From Clostridiales bacterium (GTDB lineage: Bacteria; Bacillota; Clostridia; Christensenellales; Borkfalkiaceae), in contig SVIJ01000011.1 of the NCBI GenBank assembly GCA_015069565.1, forward strand, positions 1 through 38,085: 38,085 nucleotides of DNA, read 5' to 3'. Position numbers and translations under genes: made by a program. Numbering within the stretch: the stretch's first letter is position 1; each line of letters starts with the position of its first letter. Shown piece after piece: positions 1-8,545 of the stretch. The notes below the pieces were generated by a model that was given only the letters and a program-made list of their open reading frames with translations, searched no databases and had not been told where the DNA came from.

Positions 1-337
1 GACGCATTCGGCAAATCGGCGTTTTCACCGCCTTGATAACGTCGGAAAGCTTACCGACGCCCGACGGCTCGATGATGATTCGATCGGGCGCATACTCAGC
101 CGCCACCTGTTTGAGCGCCTTTGCAAAGTCCCCTACAAGCGAACAGCAAATACAGCCCGAGTTCATCTCGGTGATATTCACGCCAGCGTCTTCCAAAAAG
201 CCGCCGTCTATCCCGATTTCGCCGAACTCGTTTTCGATCAAAACCACCTTTTCGCCCTTGTAGGCTTCCTGCAACAGCTTTTTGATGAGCGTGGTTTTGC
301 CTGCGCCCAAAAAGCCCGAAAAAATATCAATTTTCAT
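1..337 (-). CDS. CobW/COG0523-family GTPase, N-terminal part (runs off left edge)
   Basis: Only the first 112 codons are inside the window. The protein opens with a P-loop, GFLGAGKTT at residues 8-16, followed by the ENEFGEIGID stretch (about 35-44), the diagnostic metal-binding motif C-I-C-C at 62-65 (GCICCSL) and an EPSG motif near 97. These are the hallmarks of the CobW/YjiA/ZNG metallochaperone GTPases, which bind Zn, Co or Ni and use GTP to hand the metal to a client enzyme in the cytoplasm. An AAAGGTGG ribosome site lies just upstream of the ATG. It is the last gene of the RNase J operon, 53 nt after the M29 metallo-aminopeptidase; that neighbour is metal dependent, so metal delivery is a possible but unproven link. 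The C-terminal CobW domain is not visible, so the exact subfamily cannot be set. Confidence 0.9.
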   Translation of the reverse strand, partial: MKIDIFSGFLGAGKTTLIKKLLQEAYKGEKVVLIENEFGEIGIDGGFLEDAGVNITEMNSGCICCSLVGDFAKALKQVAAEYAPDRIIIEPSGVGKLSDVIKAVKTPICRMR

Positions 338-369
338 TTGTTTACCACCTTTTTTGATAATTTTATCTA

Positions 370-383
370 CGCCGTGAACGGCG
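370..383. other. Small perfect hairpin between aminopeptidase and CobW genes
   Basis: CGCCG-TGAA-CGGCG forms a 5-bp GC stem in the 53-nt gap. On the minus strand it is followed by TAGATAAAATT, too poor in U to be a convincing terminator, and the CobW ribosome site follows almost at once. It may attenuate or stabilise the operon mRNA between the two genes. Confidence 0.4.
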
Positions 384-390
384 TGAACAA

Positions 391-1617
391 TTAAAACGCC
401 CAGTTCCCGTCACGGAAAATCGCAACGCGCTTTCCGTCCTTTGTCACACCCGTAATGGACATGTCCTTCGTACCGATCATAAAGTCTACGTGGATCATAC
501 TGTCGTTGATGCCCGCCGTCTTTCTCTCGTCCGCGCTCATTTTTTCAAAGCCCTGCAAGCATTCGTTAAAGCCATGCCCCAGCGCTAAGTGACAGCTCGC
601 GTTTTCATCAAACAACGTATTGAAGAACAAAATCCCCGATTTACTAATGGGGGAATCGTAAGGAATGAGCGCCACTTCGCCAAGCATCGCCGCGCCTTCA
701 TCCATCGAAACCATCTTTTTCAAGAGCGCTTCACCCTTTTCCGCCTTCACTTCTACCACTCTGCCGTTTTCGAAGCGCATCGAAAAATTGTCGATGATTT
801 CGCCCATATAGGACAAGGGCTTAGAAGAGTAGACAATCCCTTCCGCCATCCCTGCCTTCGGCGTAGAGAACACTTCTTCCGTCGGAATGTTGGGATTGAA
901 TTTTCTACCGTTCAAGAGCTTTTCTTGACCTCCGCAGAACAAGCCGTTTTCCATCAGCCCTACACTGAGCGAAGTACCGTTGGAGCTGGAATATTCAAGC
1001 GCCGCAAGCCCTAAGCTATTCAAGTACGCAGAACGCGCCAGCAGATCGGCGTTGTGTTCCTTCCACGCCTGTACGGGGTTCTTGCCGTCCGCGCGCGACG
1101 TATACAAAATCGCCTTCCACATCGCTTCCACCGCCTTGCTTTCGGAAAGCTCGGGGAAGACCTTCTTCGCCCACGCCTTTCCAGGTACAGCCGCGATACA
1201 CCATTGATGCTTATTTTCCATTTTCTCACGGAAAGGCTTGATGATCGGGTACAGCGCGCGGCGCGCCGCGCTCATCTTTTCCTGATCGCCCCCCTTCATA
1301 CCATCGGGATCTTCCGACTCTAAGAAAAGTCTGCAAGCGTATTTTTCCGCTTTGTATTCCCACTTTGCCAAATTCCAAGGCTTCATCGACGAAAGGGATT
1401 CAAGCGAGCGATAGTTCGAAGAAAGCTTTTCGACAGGTTGGTGGCTCCATTCCACGAAGACTTCGCTTGCGCCTGCTTTATAACATTCTTCGACAACCAT
1501 CGTGACGAACTCGGGCTGATCGAGCCCTGCCGCGATAAATACGGATTGACCTTTTTTGACGTTCAATCCAACCCTGGCTATCAGTTTTGCATATTTTTTC
1601 AGTTGTGACTTTCTCAT
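391..1617 (-). CDS. M29-family metallo-aminopeptidase (AmpS/PepS type)
   Basis: The 408-aa product has the usual length and layout of family M29 aminopeptidases, cytoplasmic dinuclear metal enzymes that remove N-terminal residues from peptides. The N-terminal domain starts LKKYAKLIARVGLNVKKGQ, typical of the family. The C-terminal half carries the expected metal-ligand segments: LGEVAL (Glu), CHLALGHGF (His) and a late HVDFMIG (His, Asp). An AAGGAG ribosome site precedes the ATG. It lies 19 nt downstream of the L-asparaginase gene in the same orientation, so the two are probably co-transcribed; both act in amino-acid and peptide catabolism. Nothing is truncated. Assignment to the family is firm; the natural substrate is not known. 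Confidence 0.93.
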   Translation of the reverse strand: MRKSQLKKYAKLIARVGLNVKKGQSVFIAAGLDQPEFVTMVVEECYKAGASEVFVEWSHQPVEKLSSNYRSLESLSSMKPWNLAKWEYKAEKYACRLFLESEDPDGMKGGDQEKMSAARRALYPIIKPFREKMENKHQWCIAAVPGKAWAKKVFPELSESKAVEAMWKAILYTSRADGKNPVQAWKEHNADLLARSAYLNSLGLAALEYSSSNGTSLSVGLMENGLFCGGQEKLLNGRKFNPNIPTEEVFSTPKAGMAEGIVYSSKPLSYMGEIIDNFSMRFENGRVVEVKAEKGEALLKKMVSMDEGAAMLGEVALIPYDSPISKSGILFFNTLFDENASCHLALGHGFNECLQGFEKMSADERKTAGINDSMIHVDFMIGTKDMSITGVTKDGKRVAIFRDGNWAF

Positions 1618-1636
1618 AATTGAAACTCCTTAATTG

Positions 1637-2629
1637 TTATCCGATTAAATCATAATTTACGTTTTTATAGAACAACTCTTTGATTTTATCGTCGTCCTTC
1701 GTGTGCCCCAAAATCCACATCAGCTTGGTGGTGATTGCTTCATAGGTCAAGTTGTACCCTTCCAACAAATCAAAGCGGTTTTTCCAGCCCCTGCCCACTT
1801 GATAAACGCTCATATCGCTACCTTCGTGCTGTACCTGCGTAGTGACAACCAAGGTTTTGCCCTTGCCTTCCCAGCTTTGAATAACGTCGTAAAAGCCGTA
1901 ATATTCCCCTTCGGGAATTCCGCCCGTGCCATAACCCGACAAAACGACGGCGGTATTATAGCGGAAAAACATATCCAAAACTTCCGCTTTCAAGCCAGGC
2001 GTCAAGGTCAAAACACCCACTTTTTCGTCTAACTCTAAGAAAAACTCGGGCTTGCCTTGCTTCGGGGTTTTGATATACTGAATAATTCTTCCGTCGCGAA
2101 TGTTCGCAAGCACGGGAAAATCCATACTCTCAAAGGCGTTATAGCTCTTGGTGCGGAGCTTTTTCGCACGCGTCCCTGCAATTACCTTGCCTTGGAAGAC
2201 GATTACAACGTCCGCTGAATCATCGGAGAGCGCATAAAGAAAGCTATCCCTAAGATTGATACGCGCGTCGGTATCTTCCTTGTCGATCGGCTTTTGCGAG
2301 CCCGTCAAAACGATGGGCTTGGGTGAATGCTGTACCATGTAGGAAAGCGCCGCCGCCGTATACGCCATCGTATCCGTGCCGTGACAAATCACAAAGCCGT
2401 CGTAATGCTCGTACGCTTCTTTGAGCACGGAAGCGAGCTTCACCCAGTGCGCAGGCGTGATATTCGTACTGTCGATATTGTACGGTTGCACTATATCCAC
2501 AAGGCAAAGAGAACGGATTTCAGGCACGTAGTCGAGCATATTTGCCCCACCCATGTCTGGCTTCAAGCCCATATCACCGCTTTTTGAAGCGATTGTACCG
2601 CCCGTGGCAATCAAAAGAATTTTCTTCAT
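1637..2629 (-). CDS. L-asparaginase, type I-like
   Basis: The 330-aa protein hydrolyses L-asparagine to aspartate and ammonia. The N-terminus has ATGGTIAS with the nucleophile Thr12; the second signature CHGTDTMAYT gives Thr85 and Asp86; a Lys in the TRAKKLRTKS stretch (about 166) fits the catalytic Lys. No signal peptide is visible, which fits a cytoplasmic (type I, AnsA-like) enzyme rather than the secreted type II form. The start codon overlaps the stop of the upstream U32 gene by 4 nt (ATGA), so translation is coupled. Position in an operon of tRNA-modification and RNA-decay genes is unusual but may only reflect a housekeeping transcription unit. Confidence 0.94.
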   Translation of the reverse strand: MKKILLIATGGTIASKSGDMGLKPDMGGANMLDYVPEIRSLCLVDIVQPYNIDSTNITPAHWVKLASVLKEAYEHYDGFVICHGTDTMAYTAAALSYMVQHSPKPIVLTGSQKPIDKEDTDARINLRDSFLYALSDDSADVVIVFQGKVIAGTRAKKLRTKSYNAFESMDFPVLANIRDGRIIQYIKTPKQGKPEFFLELDEKVGVLTLTPGLKAEVLDMFFRYNTAVVLSGYGTGGIPEGEYYGFYDVIQSWEGKGKTLVVTTQVQHEGSDMSVYQVGRGWKNRFDLLEGYNLTYEAITTKLMWILGHTKDDDKIKELFYKNVNYDLIG

Positions 2630-3828
2630 CCTTCTATCCTTCTTCGTAAGTAATCCCCTTCAAAAACTTCGACGGGGCAAGCAAGCTTATAACGGTGGCA
2701 AACGAGCTTTCCATCGTCCGTCCGCTCGCCGCTTTCCGTATAGATTTCATCGACCGTAAACGAGCGCAAGAAGCCGCTCTTGGGGGAAAGAATTTCCAGC
2801 ACGTCCCCCTGCTTGAAGCGGTTGCGCATTTCAACCACCGCATATCCGCCCGACCAAGAAAGGACGTCGGCAATATACACGCAATCTCCCTTCGACTGGC
2901 TGTGCGCGTAATGCACCGTTTCGCTGTTTTTGCCAAACGCATACGCCGTCGTATATTCCCTGTGCGCAACGGCGGAAAGCTCCGCTTCGCAAACGGAAAG
3001 CTCCTGCCCGTCCAAGCGCCGACGATAAGCATTGATCACCGTCGCAAGATAGTAGCCGCTCTTCATCCGACCTTCAATCTTAAACGAGCAAACGCCCGCC
3101 TTTTCGAGCGCGTCCAAATGCGCAAGCATATTCAAATCCTTGCTGTTGAAGATATACGTGCCTTTTTCGTCCTGTTCAATGGGCAGCCATTCGCTTTCGC
3201 CGTTCGTTGCGTTCAAGGCGCGAAGCTCGTACCGCCAACGGCAAGCCTGCACGCACGCGCCGCGATTGGAGCAGCGCCCGTCCAAATAATCAGAAAGCAA
3301 GCATCTGCCACTATACGAGATGCACATCGCACCGTGCACGAAGGCTTCCAGCTCAACGTCGGGCACAAACGCATGAATTTCGGCAATTTCTTTGAGCGAA
3401 AGCTCACGCGCCAAAATCACGCGCGAAACCCCTTGCTCCTTCCAAAACTTGACCGAATACTTATTCGTGGTATTCGCCTGTGTGGACAGGTGAATAGCGA
3501 GCTTAGGCGCAACCGTCTTGACAAAATAGATCATGCCAGGATCGCTGACGATCACGGCATCCACGCCGATTCTTTCGAGCTCCTGCAAATAGCCTTCTAA
3601 GGCGTTAAAATCCGCGTTTCGAGCAAAAATATTCGCCGCAACGTACACTTTTTTGCCCTTTTCGTGCGCCAAAGCCACCGCTTTTTGCAACTCTTCTTGC
3701 GTAAAATTATCCGCAAACGTGCGCAGGGAAAACTGCTTTCCGCCCAAATATACAGCATCCGCGCCAAAGTTCAGCGCCGTTAAAAACTTTGAATAGCTCC
3801 CTGCGGGAGCAAGCAATTCCACGCTCAT
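2626..3828 (-). CDS. trhP: U32-family protein, likely tRNA U34 hydroxylase (TrhP type)
   Basis: The 400-aa protein has the U32 signature AFVHGAMCISYSGRC with Cys169 and Cys176, then Cys186, Cys192 and Cys196 in DGRCSNRGACVQACRW; the conserved cysteines of this family are thought to hold an Fe-S cluster. The C-terminal part (about 290-400) resembles the small beta-rich U32 C-terminal domain. Although annotated historically as peptidase (collagenase-like), the B. subtilis members YrrN/YrrO and E. coli YegQ are known to make 5-hydroxyuridine at tRNA position 34, using prephenate-dependent chemistry. The partner methyltransferase gene lies immediately upstream with a 4-nt overlap, as in the B. 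subtilis yrrMNO cluster, which supports the tRNA role. One U32 gene is present here rather than the B. subtilis pair. Confidence 0.88.
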   Translation of the reverse strand: MSVELLAPAGSYSKFLTALNFGADAVYLGGKQFSLRTFADNFTQEELQKAVALAHEKGKKVYVAANIFARNADFNALEGYLQELERIGVDAVIVSDPGMIYFVKTVAPKLAIHLSTQANTTNKYSVKFWKEQGVSRVILARELSLKEIAEIHAFVPDVELEAFVHGAMCISYSGRCLLSDYLDGRCSNRGACVQACRWRYELRALNATNGESEWLPIEQDEKGTYIFNSKDLNMLAHLDALEKAGVCSFKIEGRMKSGYYLATVINAYRRRLDGQELSVCEAELSAVAHREYTTAYAFGKNSETVHYAHSQSKGDCVYIADVLSWSGGYAVVEMRNRFKQGDVLEILSPKSGFLRSFTVDEIYTESGERTDDGKLVCHRYKLACPVEVFEGDYLRRRIEG

Positions 3829-4457
3829 TTTTTCTCTCCAAGGTACACCGACAGCGCCACGCCGTCGCCAACGTCTAAAACGGACGTAATCAGCTCGGGA
3901 TCGTTTGTCACCGTGTGAAGGTAGGAACGAATCTTATCCACGATCGAATGCCGCTTTTGCGGAGTGGGCTCTTCGCCGCTCACCCAGCCGTATAAAAGCA
4001 CGTCGTCAGCAAAGAGCGTTGCGCCCTTTTTCATCAGCCGCTTTAAGTCAAACAAATACTTCTCGTACTGCGCCTTAGGTCCGTCCAAAAATACAAAGTC
4101 GTATTCCCCGTCCATCATCGCAAGAATCTCGCCTGCGTCGCCAAGATACGCCGTCACGCGGTCCTTCACGCCGAGCGACGCAAAGTTTTCCTTCGCTTCC
4201 AAGTAGCGATCTTCTTCAAGCTCCATCGTCGTCAAGCGAGCTTCAGGGCAGGCAAGGAGCATCGCCGAACCTGAAAGCCCGACCGCCGTACCGATTTCTA
4301 AAATCCGTTTAGGCTGCAAAGCCTTCACGGTCAGCAACAAAAATTGCAGCGTTTCGTCGTCCGCAACGGGAATTTCCCGATCCAGCGCCTGTTTGCGAAG
4401 GCGGGCAATCCGCTCGTCAATATTCAATTTTACAAGCGATGCAGTATACTTATTCAT
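3825..4457 (-). CDS. trmR: SAM-dependent O-methyltransferase, likely tRNA 5-hydroxyuridine methyltransferase TrmR (YrrM)
   Basis: The 210-aa protein is a class I methyltransferase of the O-methyltransferase-3 group. Motif I is ILEIGTAVGLSG (about 65-76), the acidic loop is MELEEDRYLEA, and the metal-binding segments are FVFLDGPKAQY and FADDVLLYG. In B. subtilis the homologue YrrM/TrmR methylates ho5U34 of tRNA to mo5U34 with SAM. The directly coupled U32 hydroxylase gene makes this reading much likelier than a catechol-type methyltransferase. It starts 10 nt after the RNase J stop and has only a weak, distant GGAAG upstream, so translation may depend on coupling to RNase J. Confidence 0.87.
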   Translation of the reverse strand: MNKYTASLVKLNIDERIARLRKQALDREIPVADDETLQFLLLTVKALQPKRILEIGTAVGLSGSAMLLACPEARLTTMELEEDRYLEAKENFASLGVKDRVTAYLGDAGEILAMMDGEYDFVFLDGPKAQYEKYLFDLKRLMKKGATLFADDVLLYGWVSGEEPTPQKRHSIVDKIRSYLHTVTNDPELITSVLDVGDGVALSVYLGEKK

Positions 4458-4467
4458 TCGTAATTTT

Positions 4468-6516
4468 TTACACTTCCAGTATGTTCACCACGACCATGGG
4501 TGCTTCTCTCATTCTCTTAAAGAGATAATTTCGCAAGCTTTTGCGAACGTGTGCAGAGAGTTCTTCCTTGCCGCCGTAGGTATAACGGTAATTTTCAAGC
4601 GCCTTTTTCGCCACCCCGACAAGCTCGGGAAGGGTGCACTTATTTTCAGACGTGACAACGCCGATGGACGTGATTTCAGGGTCGCCTACAACGTAGTCGC
4701 CTGTCACTGCCAAGGATACCAGATAGATGCCGTCCGAAGACATCTTCAAACGCTCCTTGACCACCGAGCCGTTCTCGCCCCCTTCGACCACTTCGCCGTC
4801 GATGAGCATCGCGCCCGCAGGGATACTCTCGCCAAAACGCATCGAGCTTTCCGTCAACTCAACGCAGTTGCCGATTTCCGCAATCAAGGTGCGCTCCGCA
4901 GGCAAGCCGAGCGTTTGCGCCAAATCAACGTGACGCTTCAAATGCCTATATTCACCGTGCACGGGAATAAAGAATTTCGGTTTTAAGAGATTGTGCAAGA
5001 TCTTGTGTTCTTCCTTGCAGGCGTGACCTGAAACGTGGATATTTTCCAAGCTCTCGTAAATAACCGTCGCGCCAAGCTTGTACAGATTATTGATCACGCG
5101 ATAGACCATCTTTTCGTTGCCAGGAATGGGGTGCGCGGAAATGATAATCGCGTCGTTTGCCCCAACCGTCACCTTGTTGTATTCGCCTTGCGACATTCTC
5201 GTCAGTGCGCTCATCGGCTCACCCTGCGAACCCGTCGATACGATTACCAGCTCGCGATCGAACATATTCTTCGTTTGCTCGATGTCGATGAGTACCCCTT
5301 CGGGTATCCTAAGCTCGCCGATTTTCATCGCCGCTTCGGTGACGCGCAGCATACTGCGCCCCGAAAGCGCTACTTTTCTGCGGTATTTCACCGCCAAATC
5401 AATGATTTGCTGCAAGCGGTGCACGTTGGATGCAAAGGTCGCGATGATGATTCGCTTGTTCATATGCTCGCCAAACAGATGATCGAGCGTTGCACCCACC
5501 ACCGTTTCGCTCATCGTATAGCCAGGGCGTTCTATGTTGGTCGATTCCGCCATATACAAAAGCACCCCTTCCTTGCCAAGCTCGGAAATGCGGTTCAAGT
5601 CAATCGGATCGCCTGCAACAGGCGTCAAATCAATCTTGAAGTCACCGCTATGATAAATCAAGCCGCAAGGCGTGCGAATCGCAAGCGCGCAAGCACCCGA
5701 GATCGAGTGATTCACGCCGACAAATTCCACTTCGAATGCGCCTGCCTTGACTCTATCCCCAGCCTTGACTACTCGTTGCACAACGCCGCTAACGCGATTT
5801 TCCTGCAACTTGTTTTCCGCAAGCATCAAAGTGAGCTTCGTTCCGTACACGGGTGTGCCTTCTTGCAATTCCTTCATCAAATAGGACAGTCCGCCGATAT
5901 GGTCTTCGTGCCCGTGCGTGATGAATACGCCGCGCACCTTTTCTTTGTTTTGCGCCAAGTAGGTAATATCGGGCACAACCGAATCAATGCCTGGCATTTC
6001 TTCCATATTCGGGAAGGTCATACCTGCGTCAATGATGATGATATCGTTGCCATACTCGATGGCGGTCATATTCTTGCCGATTTCGCCAACGCCGCCCAAA
6101 AAGAGCACCTTAACGGGCTTTTGCTTGGATCTTTTCACCTTGACGGGAGTAATCGTAGCCGCAGGCGTTTCTTGGATAAAATCCGCCTTCAACGCCGTTT
6201 TTTTGGACGTACGGCTGACCGCCGTGCTTGTCCGCGTAGATTTCACCGTTTTTGTTTGCGCCGTCTTTTTAGGTACGTTAGAAACAGCGTTAGGCTCGTT
6301 CTTCTTCGATGCGCGGGGCGGTTTGACTGTCTTTTGTCTAACGGAAGCTTGCACCGTTTTATTTGTCGCGCCCTTAGCGCCGCTAGCGTTTCTAACGCTC
6401 TTGCCCTGCGCCGAAGCTCTTCTCGTCGTTGTTTTTGTTGTTCTTTCCGTGGGCATCTCAAAGGACGTGCCCATCGGCGAGCGAGCTCTATTGCCCGCTC
6501 CTGTCGTTTTCTTCAC
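4468..6516 (-). CDS. rnj: Ribonuclease J with a long basic N-terminal extension
   Basis: The catalytic core (about 134-682, near the usual 550 aa) is a metallo-beta-lactamase/beta-CASP RNase: HGHEDHIGG at 201-209 binds the two metals, IYHSGDFKID and the STNIERPGYTMSE segment complete the fold, and SGHA and PVHGEYRHL lie in the beta-CASP/metal region. RNase J does 5'-to-3' exonucleolytic and endonucleolytic mRNA decay and rRNA maturation. The start is GTG with TAAGGAG 8 nt upstream. Residues 1-133 are an extra, low-complexity region rich in Lys, Arg, Thr, Ser and Ala with no hydrophobic core, predicted disordered. It heads the operon; the only clear terminator upstream ends the previous gene, so a promoter must lie in 6517-6600, where I see no strong match. 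Confidence 0.95.
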   Translation of the reverse strand: MKKTTGAGNRARSPMGTSFEMPTERTTKTTTRRASAQGKSVRNASGAKGATNKTVQASVRQKTVKPPRASKKNEPNAVSNVPKKTAQTKTVKSTRTSTAVSRTSKKTALKADFIQETPAATITPVKVKRSKQKPVKVLFLGGVGEIGKNMTAIEYGNDIIIIDAGMTFPNMEEMPGIDSVVPDITYLAQNKEKVRGVFITHGHEDHIGGLSYLMKELQEGTPVYGTKLTLMLAENKLQENRVSGVVQRVVKAGDRVKAGAFEVEFVGVNHSISGACALAIRTPCGLIYHSGDFKIDLTPVAGDPIDLNRISELGKEGVLLYMAESTNIERPGYTMSETVVGATLDHLFGEHMNKRIIIATFASNVHRLQQIIDLAVKYRRKVALSGRSMLRVTEAAMKIGELRIPEGVLIDIEQTKNMFDRELVIVSTGSQGEPMSALTRMSQGEYNKVTVGANDAIIISAHPIPGNEKMVYRVINNLYKLGATVIYESLENIHVSGHACKEEHKILHNLLKPKFFIPVHGEYRHLKRHVDLAQTLGLPAERTLIAEIGNCVELTESSMRFGESIPAGAMLIDGEVVEGGENGSVVKERLKMSSDGIYLVSLAVTGDYVVGDPEITSIGVVTSENKCTLPELVGVAKKALENYRYTYGGKEELSAHVRKSLRNYLFKRMREAPMVVVNILEV

Positions 6517-6600
6517 TATATTTTTCTCCTTACAATTTACGTTATGTAGGACGATGGAAAGGATGTCTTAGCCGCTCCAAACGCAACGGAAACGGCTACC

Positions 6601-6637
6601 GATAAAATAGAGAGCCGAAAATTTCTTATCAGCTCTC
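6601..6637 (-). terminator. Intrinsic terminator of the 555-aa protein gene
   Basis: On the minus strand GAGAGCTGA pairs with TCGGCTCTC (9 bp, one G-U) around a 10-nt loop, then TATTTTATC. The U-tract is imperfect, so some read-through into RNase J is possible. Confidence 0.65.
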
Positions 6638-6665
6638 CACCTTTTCAGTAATTTTCAATTGTCGA

Positions 6666-8333
6666 TTAGAAATCGAGAGCAACCTTCTTTTCTTTCGTTG
6701 CTTTAATCAAGCCTTCTTCCAGCATTTCTTCGTCCGTTGCCATGGGATACATTGCAACGTAGTCAACCGCTTCGAAAGCTTCTTCCTTATCCGTACCGAG
6801 CTTTTCAGCAAGCGCTACAACCAAACGAAGCGCCTTCTTCAAGCCGCCGTCACTCTTAATCTTAACCATGAACGGCGTGCCTTCGTATGCCTTTTGCTTG
6901 CTTACGTCCTTCTGACGGTATACGGTTTGCTTGAATTCGGGATCTGCGGGATCAAGCGCAAGATACAAGCCGAGCGTCTTACCGATGATTGTGATTCTCG
7001 CAACCGTGTCGCGACCGAAGTTGAATCTATCGCCGTGCCAGCTAATGTTGGAGTTAATCTTCTTGTATTCGGTAAGCGCGTTCTTCAATACGCTGTAATA
7101 GCCCTTGATGTCGTCTTCGCTCTGTTTAAGCTTTGCAACGAAGCTCTTCTTCAAACGAATCACCATGCCGCTGTCCGCTTCCACCAAGCCGATAACGGGA
7201 GCAGGTGCTGCAGGTTCTTCTTGAACCGCTTCCGCAACCGCCGTTTCTACCACCGCAGGTTCTTCCACGGGAGCTTCCACCACTTCTTCTACAACTTCTT
7301 CTACGACTTCTTCCACAACGGGTTCAGCCACTTCTTCCGCAACAGGTTCTTCCACCGCTTCTTCCACGGGAGCTTCTTCCGTCACTTCTTCAAACGTGAA
7401 GGTTTCCACGCTGAGTCTTTCAAGCAATACGTCTACGATTCTGTCGTAATCGACGGGATCGGGAACGATTTGCGCCGCTTGCGCCGCTTGACATACTCTG
7501 TCGTAGTCGATGGCTGCGTCCACCTTCAAGGTATCTGCAAGCTTGCTTGCTACGCTGTCCGCGATATCCTGTACGCCGTCTGCGTCGATGAATACTTCGC
7601 TCGTTTCTTCCTTGCCTGCCATCTTTTCCGCAACCTTTTCCGCAAGAAGGTCGTAGTCGATTGCAGGAGCGGATACCTTCGCCGCTACCATATCGGAAAG
7701 CTTTTCATAGTCGATCTTTTCAACGGGGGGAAGGCTTTCGATTACCTTTTCAGCCGTTTCGTAAACGATGCGCGCATAGTCTACGTTTTCTGCAACGGGA
7801 ATTGCCGCAACCGCGTCAAGCACTTGCTTGCTGTGTTCAGCCGCAACTGCTTCTGCCTTTTCCGCAACCGTTTCGCCGATCTTATCGTAATCAACTTCTT
7901 CCTGTGCGGGCAACGCAGCCACTACCTTATCCGCAATCGCGTCGCCGTCGATTTGCGCAATCTTTTCTTCCAGTTCATGGATTGCCTTGTCGATTTCTTC
8001 CAAGAGCGCGGAGCTACCTGCTACCGCGTCAAGCTTCGAAGAAACTTCTTCTTTAATCGTTTCGGAAATATCGGTATGTACTGCCTGATTTTGTTGAAGG
8101 CTATACTTGAGCTCGTTCGAAAGCGCCTTGATTGCCGCAAGCTGTTCTGCAAGCTTCGCGGAAAGGCTCTTCTCCACCGATTGCGATTGCACCGACGAAT
8201 ACTTTACTTCGCTTACAATGGAAGATTTTGCGGAATCAATATCCTTTGCAATTTCGCTGTAAATGCCATCAAGCACAAGAATCAATTCGTCTTCACTCGA
8301 TGCGGGTTGCATACCCTTGTTGTTTTCAGTCAT
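6666..8333 (-). CDS. Uncharacterised coiled-coil/repeat protein with conserved C-terminal domain
   Basis: I do not recognise a function for this 555-aa acidic protein. No signal peptide or membrane segment is visible. Residues 1-135 are predicted helical coiled coil. Between about 146 and 300 a short unit recurs six times, starting [VI]DY and followed by [IVL]..x.VAEK-like helix (DY at 148, 185, 208, 226, 276, 295). Residues about 315-385 are a Glu/Val/Pro/Ala low-complexity linker (VEEVVEEVVEEVVEAPVEEP). The C-terminal part from about 393 is a compact conserved-looking domain containing SFVAKLKQSEDDIKGYYS, ISWHGDRFNFGRD and GKTLGLYLALDP; I have the impression that this domain recurs in uncharacterised clostridial proteins. 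It has a private strong sigma-A promoter and terminator, so it is a monocistronic, probably abundant protein. An AGGTG ribosome site precedes the ATG. Confidence 0.85.
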   Translation of the reverse strand: MTENNKGMQPASSEDELILVLDGIYSEIAKDIDSAKSSIVSEVKYSSVQSQSVEKSLSAKLAEQLAAIKALSNELKYSLQQNQAVHTDISETIKEEVSSKLDAVAGSSALLEEIDKAIHELEEKIAQIDGDAIADKVVAALPAQEEVDYDKIGETVAEKAEAVAAEHSKQVLDAVAAIPVAENVDYARIVYETAEKVIESLPPVEKIDYEKLSDMVAAKVSAPAIDYDLLAEKVAEKMAGKEETSEVFIDADGVQDIADSVASKLADTLKVDAAIDYDRVCQAAQAAQIVPDPVDYDRIVDVLLERLSVETFTFEEVTEEAPVEEAVEEPVAEEVAEPVVEEVVEEVVEEVVEAPVEEPAVVETAVAEAVQEEPAAPAPVIGLVEADSGMVIRLKKSFVAKLKQSEDDIKGYYSVLKNALTEYKKINSNISWHGDRFNFGRDTVARITIIGKTLGLYLALDPADPEFKQTVYRQKDVSKQKAYEGTPFMVKIKSDGGLKKALRLVVALAEKLGTDKEEAFEAVDYVAMYPMATDEEMLEEGLIKATKEKKVALDF

Positions 8334-8413
8334 AACACACCTCGTCCTTTTTTAACATTTTTTCCATCTTTTCCGCGTACCATGTATAAAATGAGCGGAA
8401 TAAACTTTAGTTT

Positions 8414-8442
8414 ATTATAGCACAAGATTTTTTACCCGTCAA
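8414..8442 (-). promoter_or_regulatory. Sigma-A promoter of the 555-aa protein gene
   Basis: On the minus strand TTGACG, a 17-nt spacer and a perfect TATAAT. The predicted start lies near 8407, giving a leader of about 75 nt. Confidence 0.85.
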
Positions 8443-8503
8443 GGGTTTGACGAAAAAAAACTTGCCTGAAAAGCAAAAAAATTGGCATTTTTTTGAAAAA
8501 ATC

Positions 8504-8520
8504 CTTCAATCCATACCTGC
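8504..8520. repeat. Direct repeat copy 1 (CTTCAATCCATACCTGC)
   Basis: An exact 17-bp sequence repeated at 8546-8562 in the same orientation, 25 nt apart. The spacer contains the hairpin GGGG-tatttatt-CCCC (8524-8539). Both copies lie 60-120 bp upstream of the -35 box of the 555-aa protein gene, so they could be paired regulator sites. Confidence 0.7.
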
Positions 8521-8545
8521 TTCGGGGTATTTATTCCCCTTTTTA

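Noticed and set aside
6538-6600. Promoter for RNase J
   Set aside because: Only poor matches with wrong spacing (AAGACA then TACATA at 15 nt); not strong enough to list.
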